This document shows positions 33,802-42,803 of a stretch of 60,663 nt of DNA, one piece after another. Under the pieces are notes generated by a model. It was not told the origin of the DNA. It made no database searches and saw nothing but the letters and a program-made list of their open reading frames with translations. The DNA comes from Bacteroidales bacterium (GTDB taxonomy: Bacteria > Bacteroidota > Bacteroidia > Bacteroidales > UBA932). The position numbers were made by a program, and so were the translations under genes. Each line of letters opens with the position of its first letter. Within the stretch, counting starts at the first letter, position 1. The stretch spans positions 1-60,663 of the forward strand of contig JAFZVU010000044.1 in assembly GCA_017617655.1 (NCBI GenBank), in the 5' to 3' direction.

Positions 33802-36768
33802 TTACATACTAGCCTTGATAAGGAATTTGAACGTATGGCTTCCCGGCATCCCCGGGGAGCCATTGTTGTATGCATAGCGGAAACCCAGCGCCACGCCCTG
33901 CCTGATTCCGAACAGGTTGCAGTCCAGCACGACGTCTGAACCCAGGCTGTAGAAATCTCTCCTTCCGCCGCTGTACAGCCAGCTGACTGCATAATCGAAG
34001 AACGGAATGAGCTGGAGCCTGCGGAGATAGACTATTCCGGCCAGGTCATAATCGCCGAGTTTCAGCGGCACGGCATAGTCGATGGCGCCTTTGACATAGT
34101 TCCTGCTGTTGAACTGTTCGGGATCGAATTTGATCAGGCCTCTGGGCATATTGATGAGGCTTTCTGTCGGGAAGACAGCTTTCCCGCCCTTCCAGGCCTG
34201 GTTCACCAGATCCAAGGCCACCTTGACGCCGTGAGTCTGGGCGAAGCCGGGCAGATAGGCAGAGAAGCCCAGAGCTGTCTGCGAGGTAAACAGCTTCGAA
34301 GCGCTGCCGAAGGCCGCAGGAGCTACATGGTCCATCGCGGCTCCGAAGCCCCAGCGGGGGTAAATTGCAGAATAGGCCGTCCCTGTCGTCAGTTCGCCAC
34401 TTATACCGAACTGGAAGTAATCTGCAGTGCCGGTGCGTTCGCCGATCAGGTCCACCGCCCGGTTGTTGTTGTGATGGAAGGTAAGATACGGCAAAACGTC
34501 GGCATTCCAGCCCAGCATGCTGTATGAAAGCGGCTGGTAGATGCGGGCATAGACGTCATAATAAGGAACGCCGTCATAAACAGGGCGGAAGCCGTTGTCA
34601 ACCTGGCCTTCCTGATTAATATAATGCACGAATTCTACCTTCTCCGACGTATTGACCTCGGCATTGATGTCCACCCTCGGGATGCCGCCTTTGAAAGACA
34701 CGCCGGCATGCAGGCCGCTCCGGTGCTTGCCGGTATATTTGCTCCTGCCGAAAGAATAACCCAGCCTGGCCGTCACTGTGCCCAGCTTGTTCTGCGACAC
34801 CACCGTAAGGCCGGGCATAGCGTATGCCTTCTCCGCACCCCAGGTGTCTGCAGCCTCATAATAGATTGGAGCCCAGCTGTGCACATGGATCATATTTGCC
34901 AGTTTGTTGTAACTCTCCGAAGGATACCTCGACTCGTCCTGGTATGCGGCCAGGGTAGCTTCGTCCGGCTTGGGATAGGCGTTCGAAACCAGTTCGGAGC
35001 CTTTGTCGGCCAGAGGGAAGCTGTACGGGGCTGACATGTCCACCTCCTTCATCTCGAAATCTGCTGCAGGAGTCGAGACGATGGAATAGCCGAAGCGGCC
35101 GTAGCGGCTGTATATCAGGTCGCCGTCCCTGAAGGCATTTGCGCTGGCCGCGCCATACGGAGAGTTTATCAACCTGTACACTGTGCGGTCCGACGGCACG
35201 TAGGCATAGATGTTCGACACTCCGTCCACATCGCTTGTAAAAGTGAGGACAGTCATCATACGTCCCTTGATCAAGAGGTCGCTCGAGCCCATGTCGCCGA
35301 TGTTCTGCCACTGCGGGGCGACTACAATCTTCCATCCGTCGTCGTCCATCGACCAGATGCCGAGGCCGTCGCCGGTCACGATCAGGCAGTACAGGACATC
35401 CCCTATCCACACCAGTTCCTTTATCGAACCATTGTCCGGGGCGGGGAAACATGCCTCCTTGTCGCCGGAAGGAGAAAGGATCGACAGATACGACTTGCCG
35501 TCGACGGTATTCTCGCTGACTGCCAGAACCGTCCCGCTCTCGTCCGGGGCCGGATTGAAATAGCGGGAATCTTTGGTGACCCTGCGCACTGCGCCGGTCT
35601 TTATGTTATAGGTGAATATTTCGGAATAGTCTTTAAGTTCCCATGGGCCCTTGTGGACGGTCTCGCTCCAATAGAGCAGGTCGCCGTGACGCACGAGGTC
35701 GGAAGATTCCGGGTTGAAGAACATCAGAGGCTGCTCGGTGCCGAACTTTAGATCGACTTTGAAGAGCCTGTCGACATCATCCAGGCTGCTCTTGACGGTA
35801 TAGACGACATTCTCTTCCTCGTCATACGAGAGCTTCAGATACTCGCTGTAGTTCTCGGCCGGCCAAAGCCTGCTCTCAGGGGTGAACGGTTTGCGGCTCT
35901 CATAATCCTCGCGGAACATGTCGCCAATGGCCTTCCAGTTTTCATCGAAGTGCTTGCCCTTGAAGGTGCTGGTTTCGTCAGAGAGGCTGCCCAGGACCCA
36001 GCCTTTGAGCGGATGCTTGAAATAAGAGTCGGACCATTTCCAGCTGAAGTCACTGAGATTGTTCTGATAGCGGTAGTTGGCCTCGAGAATATATCCGAAG
36101 TTTTCGGGATCGGGTGTGTAATAATCGTACGACCCTAGTTTCCATCTTAAATAGCTGCGGTTGTCGTTTTCTGCAAAGGCGGTGCGGTAGACTTTGAGGA
36201 AATCTGCGCTCCTGCCGACTCCTGCATGACTCAAATCGGTTACGGCCACCTTTTCGTCGCCCAGCCAATAGAACCTGTTGAAGAAGAGGGCGTCGCCAAG
36301 CAGGCGGGCATTGTCGCCGAAGACATAGCGGGCATATTTGAAGAAGCCTCTGTCCATGAGATATGCGTGTCCCAGGTGCCTGCTCTTCGATATGGAGTTC
36401 GTATACTCCCACGGTTCAGACATGTATTCATACATCTTGGGGGAGGTGTAGACGTCAAGTCTTAGAGGGCTGTGGCTGCGCTGGTTGTCGTTGCCTGTCA
36501 GGGTGTAGGGATGGAGGATTACGGACGTGCGCCTGGGGCTTACATGCTGTGGATCCAGGATTGCTGCCTTGCGGACGGACTCCATGTTTGCGGCGTAAAC
36601 CCTTGCCAGGGAATCGGTTCCTTCGGGATATATTATTACATAATGTTCGGTATATATGCTTCTCCAGCGGGTCAAGGGATCGCTGCCTGCAGAAAAGTAG
36701 CTCTGCGCATTTACGCTGGCTGAAGCGATGACGACCAGACCCAACAGAATGAAGACAAATTTCCTCAT
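33802..36768 (-). CDS. Large surface protein: peptidase-like N-terminus, beta-propeller, C-terminal barrel-like half
   Basis: This 988-aa protein has a signal peptide (SASVNAQ). The first 250 residues (YTEHYVIIYPEGTDSLARVY, then LHPYTLTGNDNQRSHSPLRL) resemble the start of TolB-propeller/surface-antigen proteins of Bacteroidetes. Residues about 290-620 contain TolB-like propeller strands (NVVYTVKSSLDDVDRLFKVD, FTYNIKTGAVRRVTKDSRYF). Residues about 650-988 are rich in amphipathic beta strands and end in FKFLIKASM, consistent with an outer-membrane barrel. No HExxH is preserved in the N-terminal part. Exact function unknown. Confidence 0.7.
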   Translation of the reverse strand: MRKFVFILLGLVVIASASVNAQSYFSAGSDPLTRWRSIYTEHYVIIYPEGTDSLARVYAANMESVRKAAILDPQHVSPRRTSVILHPYTLTGNDNQRSHSPLRLDVYTSPKMYEYMSEPWEYTNSISKSRHLGHAYLMDRGFFKYARYVFGDNARLLGDALFFNRFYWLGDEKVAVTDLSHAGVGRSADFLKVYRTAFAENDNRSYLRWKLGSYDYYTPDPENFGYILEANYRYQNNLSDFSWKWSDSYFKHPLKGWVLGSLSDETSTFKGKHFDENWKAIGDMFREDYESRKPFTPESRLWPAENYSEYLKLSYDEEENVVYTVKSSLDDVDRLFKVDLKFGTEQPLMFFNPESSDLVRHGDLLYWSETVHKGPWELKDYSEIFTYNIKTGAVRRVTKDSRYFNPAPDESGTVLAVSENTVDGKSYLSILSPSGDKEACFPAPDNGSIKELVWIGDVLYCLIVTGDGLGIWSMDDDGWKIVVAPQWQNIGDMGSSDLLIKGRMMTVLTFTSDVDGVSNIYAYVPSDRTVYRLINSPYGAASANAFRDGDLIYSRYGRFGYSIVSTPAADFEMKEVDMSAPYSFPLADKGSELVSNAYPKPDEATLAAYQDESRYPSESYNKLANMIHVHSWAPIYYEAADTWGAEKAYAMPGLTVVSQNKLGTVTARLGYSFGRSKYTGKHRSGLHAGVSFKGGIPRVDINAEVNTSEKVEFVHYINQEGQVDNGFRPVYDGVPYYDVYARIYQPLSYSMLGWNADVLPYLTFHHNNNRAVDLIGERTGTADYFQFGISGELTTGTAYSAIYPRWGFGAAMDHVAPAAFGSASKLFTSQTALGFSAYLPGFAQTHGVKVALDLVNQAWKGGKAVFPTESLINMPRGLIKFDPEQFNSRNYVKGAIDYAVPLKLGDYDLAGIVYLRRLQLIPFFDYAVSWLYSGGRRDFYSLGSDVVLDCNLFGIRQGVALGFRYAYNNGSPGMPGSHTFKFLIKASM

Positions 36769-36855
36769 AGCAGATTCGTTTCGGCAAATTTATCATCTTT
36801 TTTGTTTGCACATATCAAAAATATCCATATCTTTGCCTTCCCAATTCGGGATAAC

Positions 36856-36928
<73 letters not shown>

Positions 36929-36936
36929 CAAAAAAA

Positions 36937-36964
36937 GTCCAGCCACGTGCTGGACATTTTTTTT
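36937..36964 (+). terminator. Terminator of tRNA-Gly
   Basis: Stem GTCCAGC with GCTGGAC, loop CACGT, preceded by A's and followed by eight T. Just beyond it GAGCGGAA repeats, in inverted orientation, the last bases of the tRNA, so a longer hairpin with the tRNA 3' end is also possible. Confidence 0.75.
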
Positions 36965-37527
36965 GAGCGGAACTCTCAACCCCCTGTCGCTTCGCGACAT
37001 CCCCCAAGGGGGAACATGCCGGAACCTGCTTCGCAGAACCCGGGTGTCTCCGTGGCTCCTGTCCTTCGGACACTCGCACACTCCGCCACGGCGCTGTAGC
37101 GCCCTTCCTTCCACAACGCACGAGCGACCCCGAAGCCCCTATTGGGGGCAGGCTGCGGCACCAGCCGGGGGATAAAAGACTGCCCAAACCCCACCGCTCC
37201 AGCCTTCTAACGCACAAGCTCTCCCACACGGCTTACGCTAGCGACTGACGCCGCCTTCCCTGTCGCTGCGCCACGGTCAGCACATTTTCGCCCAATCTTC
37301 CTGACCAAGGCAGCAAAAACGGCCGAATCGCCGAAAAGGACGCCGCAGTCAGCACATTTCACCCAATTCTTCCTGACCAAGGCAGACAAGGCCGCCCGAA
37401 TCGCCCGAAACCGCGCCACGACCGGAAAGTTTCCGGCCCGTTATTTCCGACTGTGGAGAGAAAATACAGCGAAAATCCCGAGACGTATTTCCGGCATTGC
37501 GGTGTTTCTATTGTAAAAGAATGTATT
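36965..37527. other. Non-coding stretch with small palindromes and REP locus A
   Basis: About 560 bases without a credible gene. The first half contains short palindromes (GTCGCTTCGCGAC, CCCCCAAGGGGG) and GC-rich sequence of unknown role. The second half holds REP-like locus A (37271-37386). A downstream position next to a tRNA gene is a common site for integration, but no integrase or att duplication is visible. Confidence 0.6.
37271..37386 (-). repeat. REP-like two-hairpin element, locus A
   Basis: Two palindromic units 72 bases apart. The arms of unit 1 are GGTCAG (37275-37280) and CTGACC (37301-37306). Those of unit 2 are GTCAG (37348-37352) and CTGAC (37373-37377), each with about 20 bases between. 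Each right arm continues as CCAAGGCAG. It is inverted relative to loci C, D and E and about 70-80% identical by eye. Confidence 0.8.
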
Positions 37528-37902
37528 ATGAGAAGAACCATTTGTATCATTGCAGCTGTTGCAATTAGCGGGATGCTGTTAACCTCCTGTGAGAAGATGG
37601 GGAGGCCTGGTGGCGTCAGCGAGCCAATCATCAATCTAGTTGAGGCCCTCCAGCCCACTTCCGTGGACGAATACCTTTATAACTCCGAAAAAGTCTATCA
37701 CTTCGACACCTGGCGAGGCCCCGATGACATGACATATCTGTACTCACGGGAAGGAATCCAAATGGCTGCTTTCGGTGGCTTCACCGGCCATGGCGACGGC
37801 CGCTGCACCGACTTCTTCGATACGGCACAAAAGCTCCGCACTATATACGCGAACGGCCGGTGGCTCTGCCACGGTCAGCAAGTTTCGCGCAATTCTTTCT
37901 GA
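37528..37902 (+). CDS. Small lipoprotein whose C-terminus is formed by a REP element
   Basis: This 124-aa protein has a lipoprotein signal (GMLLTSCEKMG). The mature part (EPIINLVEALQPTSVDEYLY, then GPDDMTYLYSREGIQMAAFG) has no family I recognise. The last about 13 residues (WLCHGQQVSRNSF) and the stop codon are encoded by the first hairpin of REP locus B, so the original 3' end has probably been lost or replaced. It could be a truncated gene or a still-functional protein with an altered tail. Confidence 0.6.
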   Translation: MRRTICIIAAVAISGMLLTSCEKMGRPGGVSEPIINLVEALQPTSVDEYLYNSEKVYHFDTWRGPDDMTYLYSREGIQMAAFGGFTGHGDGRCTDFFDTAQKLRTIYANGRWLCHGQQVSRNSF

Positions 37903-37982
37903 CCAAGGCGGCAAAACGGCTGAAAAGCCGGAAAAATGTGCCGCAGTCAGCACATTTCTCGCAATTCTTTCGGACTGTGGCA
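37871..37982 (-). repeat. REP-like two-hairpin element, locus B
   Basis: Unit 1 arms are GGTCAG (37873-37878) and CTGACC (37899-37904). Unit 2 starts 72 bases later with arms CCGCAGTC (37941-37948) and GACTGTGG (37973-37980). In unit 2 both arms differ from the consensus in a way that keeps pairing, that is, compensatory changes. It lies between two converging genes and overlaps the end of the lipoprotein gene. Confidence 0.8.
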
Positions 37983-37983
37983 G

Positions 37984-38010
37984 AAAAAAACCGGAGCGTG
38001 TTTCTCCGGT
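37984..38010 (-). terminator. Terminator of the YhfC-like gene
   Basis: Stem ACCGGAG with CTCCGGT and a 7-base loop; on the minus strand it is followed by seven T. Confidence 0.65.
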
Positions 38011-38020
38011 CTTTCTGCTT

Positions 38021-38082
38021 CTATTCGCTCTGCGGAGGGACCTCCTCCTGCCTACTCGCTCTGCGGAGGGACCTCCTCCTGC
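38021..38082. repeat. 31-bp tandem duplication covering the stop codon of the YhfC-like gene
   Basis: Copies 38021-38051 and 38052-38082 differ at one base. The duplicated segment includes the last codons (VPPQSE) and the TAG stop. Because 31 is not a multiple of three, the outer copy lies in another frame. Confidence 0.85.
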
Positions 38083-38906
38083 AACTCCTCCGGCTGTACT
38101 GCGGCCGGGGCTGGAGCGGTGGCCGGGAAGGCTTTGTGCGCGACGAACCAGGCGAGCAGAGAGATTGCAACGGCCATCACCGTAATGATCAGCTCCACGG
38201 CGAACATTCCAAGCGACTTGGAAATGATGACAGCCACGCCGTCGACAATGGCGTGCAGCAGGATGGCAGCGGGGAAGAGCCAGAGCCACTTGCCTCCCCT
38301 GCGGACTGCCGCCCAGACCAGGATGGACAAGCTCACCTGCAGTATGATCGCAGAGAAACGCTCCCACAGCCCGTACAGATATTCGCCGGCAGAAGCCGAC
38401 TTTAGCTGGTCTATCTGGGCTGCCATCAGCTCCTGAGCACCACCAGGCGCTTGTGAGAACAGCGTATCAACCTGTCCGGAATTGATCATGATGGCCATCG
38501 ACAGCGAAGAAATCATCGAAAGGCCGAAAAGCAGCATCATTTCAATGCCGCCGTGACCGAGACCATACGCCACGCCGGACTTCGTAGATGAAGCCTCCTT
38601 CTTCATGAAGAACTTCATGGCCAGAAAGCGGCCCGTCTCTTCGAACAGACCAGCCATCAAACCGCCGTACAAGGCATAGTACCACATATTCCCCATGATA
38701 GCAGTACCACGCGCGCCCGTCAGCACCAGCTTGTGGACGATCGACTCCAGCACCAGCGCTGCGACGATGAAAGTCGCTGCGCCGATGAGAATCGTAGAAA
38801 GTTTGGTGTCGTGTTTCTTCACGGCCCACCATGCAAGGCAGACCGGGATGCCGATGCCAAGGATGACATTCAGCACCAGCATTATAATCGAACCGGCAGG
38901 AACCAT
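38052..38906 (-). CDS. YhfC-family intramembrane glutamic metalloprotease-like protein
   Basis: This 284-aa multi-pass membrane protein (about 7 helices) has the YhfC (PF10086)/CPBP-type signature residues: EETGR in one helix (FEETGRFLAMKFF), GLGHGGIE in the next, and HAIVDG further on. Members are predicted membrane proteases or scaffolds. The tail is proline- and glutamate-rich. It starts 3 bases after the sialate esterase-like gene, so both are likely one transcript, although no functional link is obvious. Confidence 0.75.
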   Translation of the reverse strand: MVPAGSIIMLVLNVILGIGIPVCLAWWAVKKHDTKLSTILIGAATFIVAALVLESIVHKLVLTGARGTAIMGNMWYYALYGGLMAGLFEETGRFLAMKFFMKKEASSTKSGVAYGLGHGGIEMMLLFGLSMISSLSMAIMINSGQVDTLFSQAPGGAQELMAAQIDQLKSASAGEYLYGLWERFSAIILQVSLSILVWAAVRRGGKWLWLFPAAILLHAIVDGVAVIISKSLGMFAVELIITVMAVAISLLAWFVAHKAFPATAPAPAAVQPEELQEEVPPQSE

Positions 38907-38909
38907 AGC

Positions 38910-40385
38910 TTATTCCGCTTTCAGCCAGAAGGGTACGAGCGGCAGGCCTTCGATGCTGTGGATATTGCCGGGCATGAAGTCGGCCCAGCCGTAGCGCACC
39001 TCGCTGACCTCTTTGAGCACATCGTCGGTCGGGATGATCATGCTGCCTCTGAAGTACATAACATGGTCAACCTTGTGCCATACTCCGTCAGGACCGCAGG
39101 CTTCCAGACCTTCGATCTCCTGGGTACGGTCGATGCCGTGAGGGCAGTTAACAATCTCCACCCTGGTCATCGGGGGCACATTGGCGGCAGCAGCATTGCC
39201 ACCGGGACGGCCGAAGCCGCCGAAGCCCTGCATCTTACTGAGAGCCACAGCTTCCGGAGCGTCGCAGGCAATGCGGGTGAAACCGTAGTCCCTGTTAAGG
39301 GCCAGATAGGCAAGACGGTTGCCCACAGACTCCTTGTCGCAGGGGTGGATGTTGGCTGCCTCATAAGGAGCTACAAGGTCGTTGGTGCAGATGATGCCGC
39401 AGTTCTCAACTTGCTTGGCCACATCGTGCTGGGCTTTGCGCAGTGCGGCGCCGGTGCCGTTGTGGTTGCTGTACGGAGTGATTTCCACCATGTAGAACGG
39501 CATCTTGTTGCCGATGTCCCTCCAGTCGCTGCGCCACTGGCGGACGAGCTCGACCATCCTCGGCACGAATTCGTCTTCGTGGCCTACGTTAGAACAGCCC
39601 TGGTACCAGATGAAGCCGCGGGCGGTGTAGCCCTGGATAGGGGCCTGCATGCCGTTGTACATCTCGTAGGGACGGAGCATGTCCATCCTCTGCTTTACGG
39701 CTTCCGGAGAAACGTCCTCACCGAAGGCGGCCACAGTCTCTTTCGGCAACCAGCCCTCTACACGGGCGCCGCCGCGGGCGAATGCAACCACGCCTACAGG
39801 GATGTCCAGAACCTCGTTGAGCTTGCGGGCGAAGAAATAGCCGACAGCGCTCATCTCAGGGATGCTGTTGGGGTCTGCGCCGTACCAGCCGTCAGTGTTG
39901 GTCACCTCTTCCTGCGGCTCATCGGCCTGGACAGTACGGATATAGAGCATGCGGATCTTGTCGCGTGCCGGGGCCTGGGTTATGATCTCGTTATAGCCTT
40001 TGACAGGGCAGTTGTCGAAGCCCTTGATGGGCATCTCCATGTTGGACTGGCCGGATGCCATCCACACTTCGCCGACCAGCACATCCTGGATGTTGAGAGT
40101 GGCTCCGTCACCCTTGACGTTGATGGTGTATACAGTGTAGCTGGCTGCGGGGGTGGGCACGTATGCAGCCCAGTGTCCCTTGCTGTCGGCCTTTGCTATG
40201 TAGGTCTCGTTGTCCCATGAGGGAGTGACGGAAATCAAGGCTCCCGGAGTTGCGAAACCGAACACAGCGGCCTGCGACTGTTGCTGCAGGACCATATGGT
40301 CGCCGGTGGGGTATTTCAGACGAAGTTCTGCATGCAGCGAAAGGCATACAAAGAGAAATGTTGTTATCAGAAGAATCTTTTTCAT
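38910..40385 (-). CDS. Sialate O-acetylesterase-like secreted SGNH esterase
   Basis: This 491-aa protein has a signal peptide (CLSLHA). A beta-sandwich N-terminal part (about 25-100) is followed by an SGNH/SASA hydrolase with block-I Ser in GQSNMEMP, a Gly/Asn region (WYQGCSNVG) and a late DxxH-like IHPCDKESVGNRLA. Family enzymes remove acetyl groups from sialic acids or acetylated xylan and pectin. Given nearby GH43 and esterases, polysaccharide deacetylation is plausible. A -7 box TAACTTTG lies at 40422-40429. Confidence 0.85.
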   Translation of the reverse strand: MKKILLITTFLFVCLSLHAELRLKYPTGDHMVLQQQSQAAVFGFATPGALISVTPSWDNETYIAKADSKGHWAAYVPTPAASYTVYTINVKGDGATLNIQDVLVGEVWMASGQSNMEMPIKGFDNCPVKGYNEIITQAPARDKIRMLYIRTVQADEPQEEVTNTDGWYGADPNSIPEMSAVGYFFARKLNEVLDIPVGVVAFARGGARVEGWLPKETVAAFGEDVSPEAVKQRMDMLRPYEMYNGMQAPIQGYTARGFIWYQGCSNVGHEDEFVPRMVELVRQWRSDWRDIGNKMPFYMVEITPYSNHNGTGAALRKAQHDVAKQVENCGIICTNDLVAPYEAANIHPCDKESVGNRLAYLALNRDYGFTRIACDAPEAVALSKMQGFGGFGRPGGNAAAANVPPMTRVEIVNCPHGIDRTQEIEGLEACGPDGVWHKVDHVMYFRGSMIIPTDDVLKEVSEVRYGWADFMPGNIHSIEGLPLVPFWLKAE

Positions 40386-40468
40386 TGTTGTTTCCGGTTA
40401 TCGGCTCCGGTTCGCCATCTTCAAAGTTACCATTATTTTTATTAACTTGTCAGGCAAATCTCCCTATC

Positions 40469-41401
40469 ATGAAAAAAATACTCTCCGTCCTTTGCTCCAT
40501 CTTTCTGGCGGGCACAATTGCATCGGCGCAGAATGCCGGCAGCAGCAACATTCCTCTAGCCGACCCTTTCATTTTCTGCGAGAACGGCATTTACTATCTC
40601 TACGGCACCGGCGCTTCCGACGGCATCGCTGTCTGCACTTCTACCGACCTGATGGAGTGGCAGTGGCCGGAAGGCAAGCCGATGTACCTGGCGCTTTCGA
40701 AGGAAGATTCATACGGCGACAAGTGGTTCTGGGCTCCGGAGGTCTACCACATCGGTGACCTATATTATATGTACTATTCTGCCGAGGAGCATTTCTGCGT
40801 AGCGACGGCTACTTCGCCGCTGGGTCCGTTCGTGCAGAAGGAGAAGGCTCCGATGCGCGAGAAGAAGGGCATCGACAATTCCCTCTTCATCGACGATGAC
40901 GGCACGCCCTATCTGCTGTTCGTGAATTTCAACGACGGCAACGAGATCTGGATGGCAGAGATGGAGGCCGACCTGCTGCACATGAAGCCCGACACCGGGC
41001 GTTTTCTGCTGCGCATGAGCCAGGACTGGGAGAAGGTGTGGCCCTCTGTGAACGAAGGGCCGTTCATCGTCAAGCATGACGGCGTCTACTACCTGACATA
41101 TTCCGCCAACAGCTACGAGAGCCCCTATTACGGTGTGGGATATGCCACGGCTACTTCGATGCGCGGCCCCTGGACCAAGTACGAGGGCAATCCGGTGCTG
41201 CAGTTCGCCGGCGGATTTGACGGTACGGGCCACCACGCTCTCTTCGTCGACAATGCCGGACACCGCCGCATCGTCTTCCACTCGCACAATCGTCGCGGCC
41301 GCATCCAGCCTCGCGTGATCCACATCGGCAGCTACGGCTTCACTCCCGACGGCCGCCTCGTCGTGGGCGACGACTTCATCAATCCCGTGCTGGTGCAGTA
41401 G
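40469..41401 (+). CDS. Secreted glycoside hydrolase family 43
   Basis: This 310-aa protein, read from ATG 40469, has a signal peptide (IFLAGTIASAQ). It is a compact five-bladed propeller with the GH43 catalytic residues in usual contexts: Asp in IPLADPFIF, Asp in KGIDNSLFIDDDG and Glu in SVNEGPFIVKHDG. It probably removes arabinose or xylose from hemicellulose. Divergent from the sialate esterase-like gene with an 83-base shared upstream region. It ends just before REP locus C. Confidence 0.9.
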   Translation: MKKILSVLCSIFLAGTIASAQNAGSSNIPLADPFIFCENGIYYLYGTGASDGIAVCTSTDLMEWQWPEGKPMYLALSKEDSYGDKWFWAPEVYHIGDLYYMYYSAEEHFCVATATSPLGPFVQKEKAPMREKKGIDNSLFIDDDGTPYLLFVNFNDGNEIWMAEMEADLLHMKPDTGRFLLRMSQDWEKVWPSVNEGPFIVKHDGVYYLTYSANSYESPYYGVGYATATSMRGPWTKYEGNPVLQFAGGFDGTGHHALFVDNAGHRRIVFHSHNRRGRIQPRVIHIGSYGFTPDGRLVVGDDFINPVLVQ

Positions 41402-41406
41402 CCGCT

Positions 41407-41520
41407 GCCTTGGTCCGGAAGAACGGGCGGAAATGTGCTGACCGCGTCATGGTTTCCGGCGATTCGGGCGATTTTGCTGCCTTGGTCCGGAAGAATTGCA
41501 CGAAACATCCTGACCAAGAC
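41407..41520 (+). repeat. REP-like two-hairpin element, locus C (3' side of the RAYT gene)
   Basis: Unit 1 left arm GCCTTGGTC (41407-41415) faces GACC (41440-41443). Unit 2 left arm starts at 41479, 72 bases later, and faces GACCAAG (41512-41518). It is nearly identical to locus E over more than 100 bases. It sits between the converging GH43 and RAYT genes. Confidence 0.82.
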
Positions 41521-41630
41521 AGAGGCACCGCGGCAATACCTTGGCTGGGGCCGGCCCGATTCCCGAGGCGGAAGCCAGAACCAGAGCTGGGAGCAGGACT
41601 CACCGAACCAGAGCCGGGAGCAGAGCGTAC

Positions 41631-42608
41631 CTATACGCACAGACACCGTCTCAGCTGCGCCTCCGTAATGAACCTGTTTGAGAAGACGCTCTGGTAGTCC
41701 TTGTACATTCTTGCTGTCTGGTATTCGCGCCAGAGGCTTTCACACAATTGTTCCCTCTTTGATTTCGAAAGCAGATAGATAGACGCAGAACGCCCGTCTC
41801 TATAAAGGCCCGGCACAATATTCTTGTCCAGAAGAGAGCAGAGTTCAAGATCAGTCATTACGCTGCGGTTTACTTTTCCATATTCATTGTTACGGGCCTC
41901 TTTCAGCACAAAGCCTGGAACACCTTCCTCGATGGCAGACATGGTGACCGGAGGAAGTGCGTTTTCTTTCTGCTGATTGGAAAGATCATCGTTGTCAGAA
42001 GTTCTGTTCATCTGGTAAAGAAAGCTTCTGGCAGAAGTATAAATCTGCTCTACCCATGCTACATCCAGCACGTCTTCCCTGAGCAGCAGGCCGTCGGCTG
42101 TCATTCTGTACTCGGAAGGCAATCTGGTATCATTGGGCAGATACCTGTACTTGCTTTCATCCTTTAAAAGTGGCGGAGTTACGGCTTTCCCCAAGTCTTT
42201 ACGGAAAAAAGCATTGGCGGAACCATGCGGATACCCGAAAGCAGTTGCTGCCAATCCATGATGCAGACCTTGTCTGATAACGTAGTTAAGGGCCGCCAAG
42301 GTATGATATAGTCCATCTATTTCAAGGCGGAAATAAGTACGCTCTCCAAGTCTTCCGGACCTGTAATACTTCTTGTTGAAATATCTTGTGTAGGCATACC
42401 GTGCACGGAACATCAGTTCTTTAAGTGAAGTCGTTTGCAGGATACAGTGGAAATGTGTTGTCATAAATCCTTCTGCAAACAAACGGGAATCCGTCTCCAG
42501 CGCAGCCACTGCCAGGCAATTAAATCCCATGTTCAGGTCGGCAACATCCCTGTACATCACCTCCTGGTGAGATGACAGACTTACATGATATAGCTTTGTC
42601 TTGTTCAT
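41631..42608 (-). CDS. REP-associated tyrosine transposase-like protein (RAYT, Y1/HUH family)
   Basis: This 325-aa protein is related to IS200/TnpA-REP enzymes. The metal-binding HUH pair is His52 and His54 in GFMTTHFHCILQ. Next comes the family segment YTRYFNKKYYRSGRLG, then a candidate nucleophile Tyr109 in ALNYVIRQGLHHGLA. About 190 extra C-terminal residues with helical, possibly DNA-binding character follow (MTDLELCSLLDKNIVPGLY). All key residues seem retained, so it is probably active. RAYTs cleave single-stranded REP hairpins. The flanking REP pairs at 41407-41520 and 42695-42802 support this assignment. Confidence 0.8.
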   Translation of the reverse strand: MNKTKLYHVSLSSHQEVMYRDVADLNMGFNCLAVAALETDSRLFAEGFMTTHFHCILQTTSLKELMFRARYAYTRYFNKKYYRSGRLGERTYFRLEIDGLYHTLAALNYVIRQGLHHGLAATAFGYPHGSANAFFRKDLGKAVTPPLLKDESKYRYLPNDTRLPSEYRMTADGLLLREDVLDVAWVEQIYTSARSFLYQMNRTSDNDDLSNQQKENALPPVTMSAIEEGVPGFVLKEARNNEYGKVNRSVMTDLELCSLLDKNIVPGLYRDGRSASIYLLSKSKREQLCESLWREYQTARMYKDYQSVFSNRFITEAQLRRCLCV

Positions 42609-42694
42609 GAAATATCTTTTGGCCGCAATTTAAAAGAACGCTCGTCACTCCCACTACAAAAACAGAAAACTTTTTTCAGAAATAGAAAAATCTT

Positions 42695-42802
42695 ACCTTG
42701 GTCAGGAAGAAATGCACGAAACTTACTGACCAAGGCAAGCTTTCCGGCAGTTCTGGAGCTTTTGCTGCCTTGGTCAGGAAAAACAGGAAACAACTTGCTG
42801 AC
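42695..42802 (+). repeat. REP-like two-hairpin element, locus D (5' side of the RAYT gene)
   Basis: Unit 1 is a perfect palindrome: CCTTGGTCAG (42696-42705) and CTGACCAAGG (42726-42735) with a 20-base loop. Unit 2 begins 72 bases later (GCCTTGGTCAG, 42768) and its right arm CTGAC ends at 42802, one base before the ATG of the DUF1593 gene. The element therefore forms that gene's 5' leader. Confidence 0.85.
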
Positions 42803-42803
42803 T

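Larger units (their letters stand above)
41404..42803. mobile_element. Candidate REPtron: RAYT gene flanked by REP elements C and D
   Basis: A Y1-type transposase gene lies between two two-hairpin REP elements that share orientation, with further copies nearby (A, B, E). This is the arrangement known for REP-associated tyrosine transposases in other phyla, where the enzyme binds and cuts REP DNA. Activity here is inference. Confidence 0.6.

Noticed and set aside
36929..37270. Integration site of a mobile element downstream of tRNA-Gly
   Set aside because: A short inverted copy of the tRNA end is present, but no integrase, no direct att repeat and no element-like gene set is visible.
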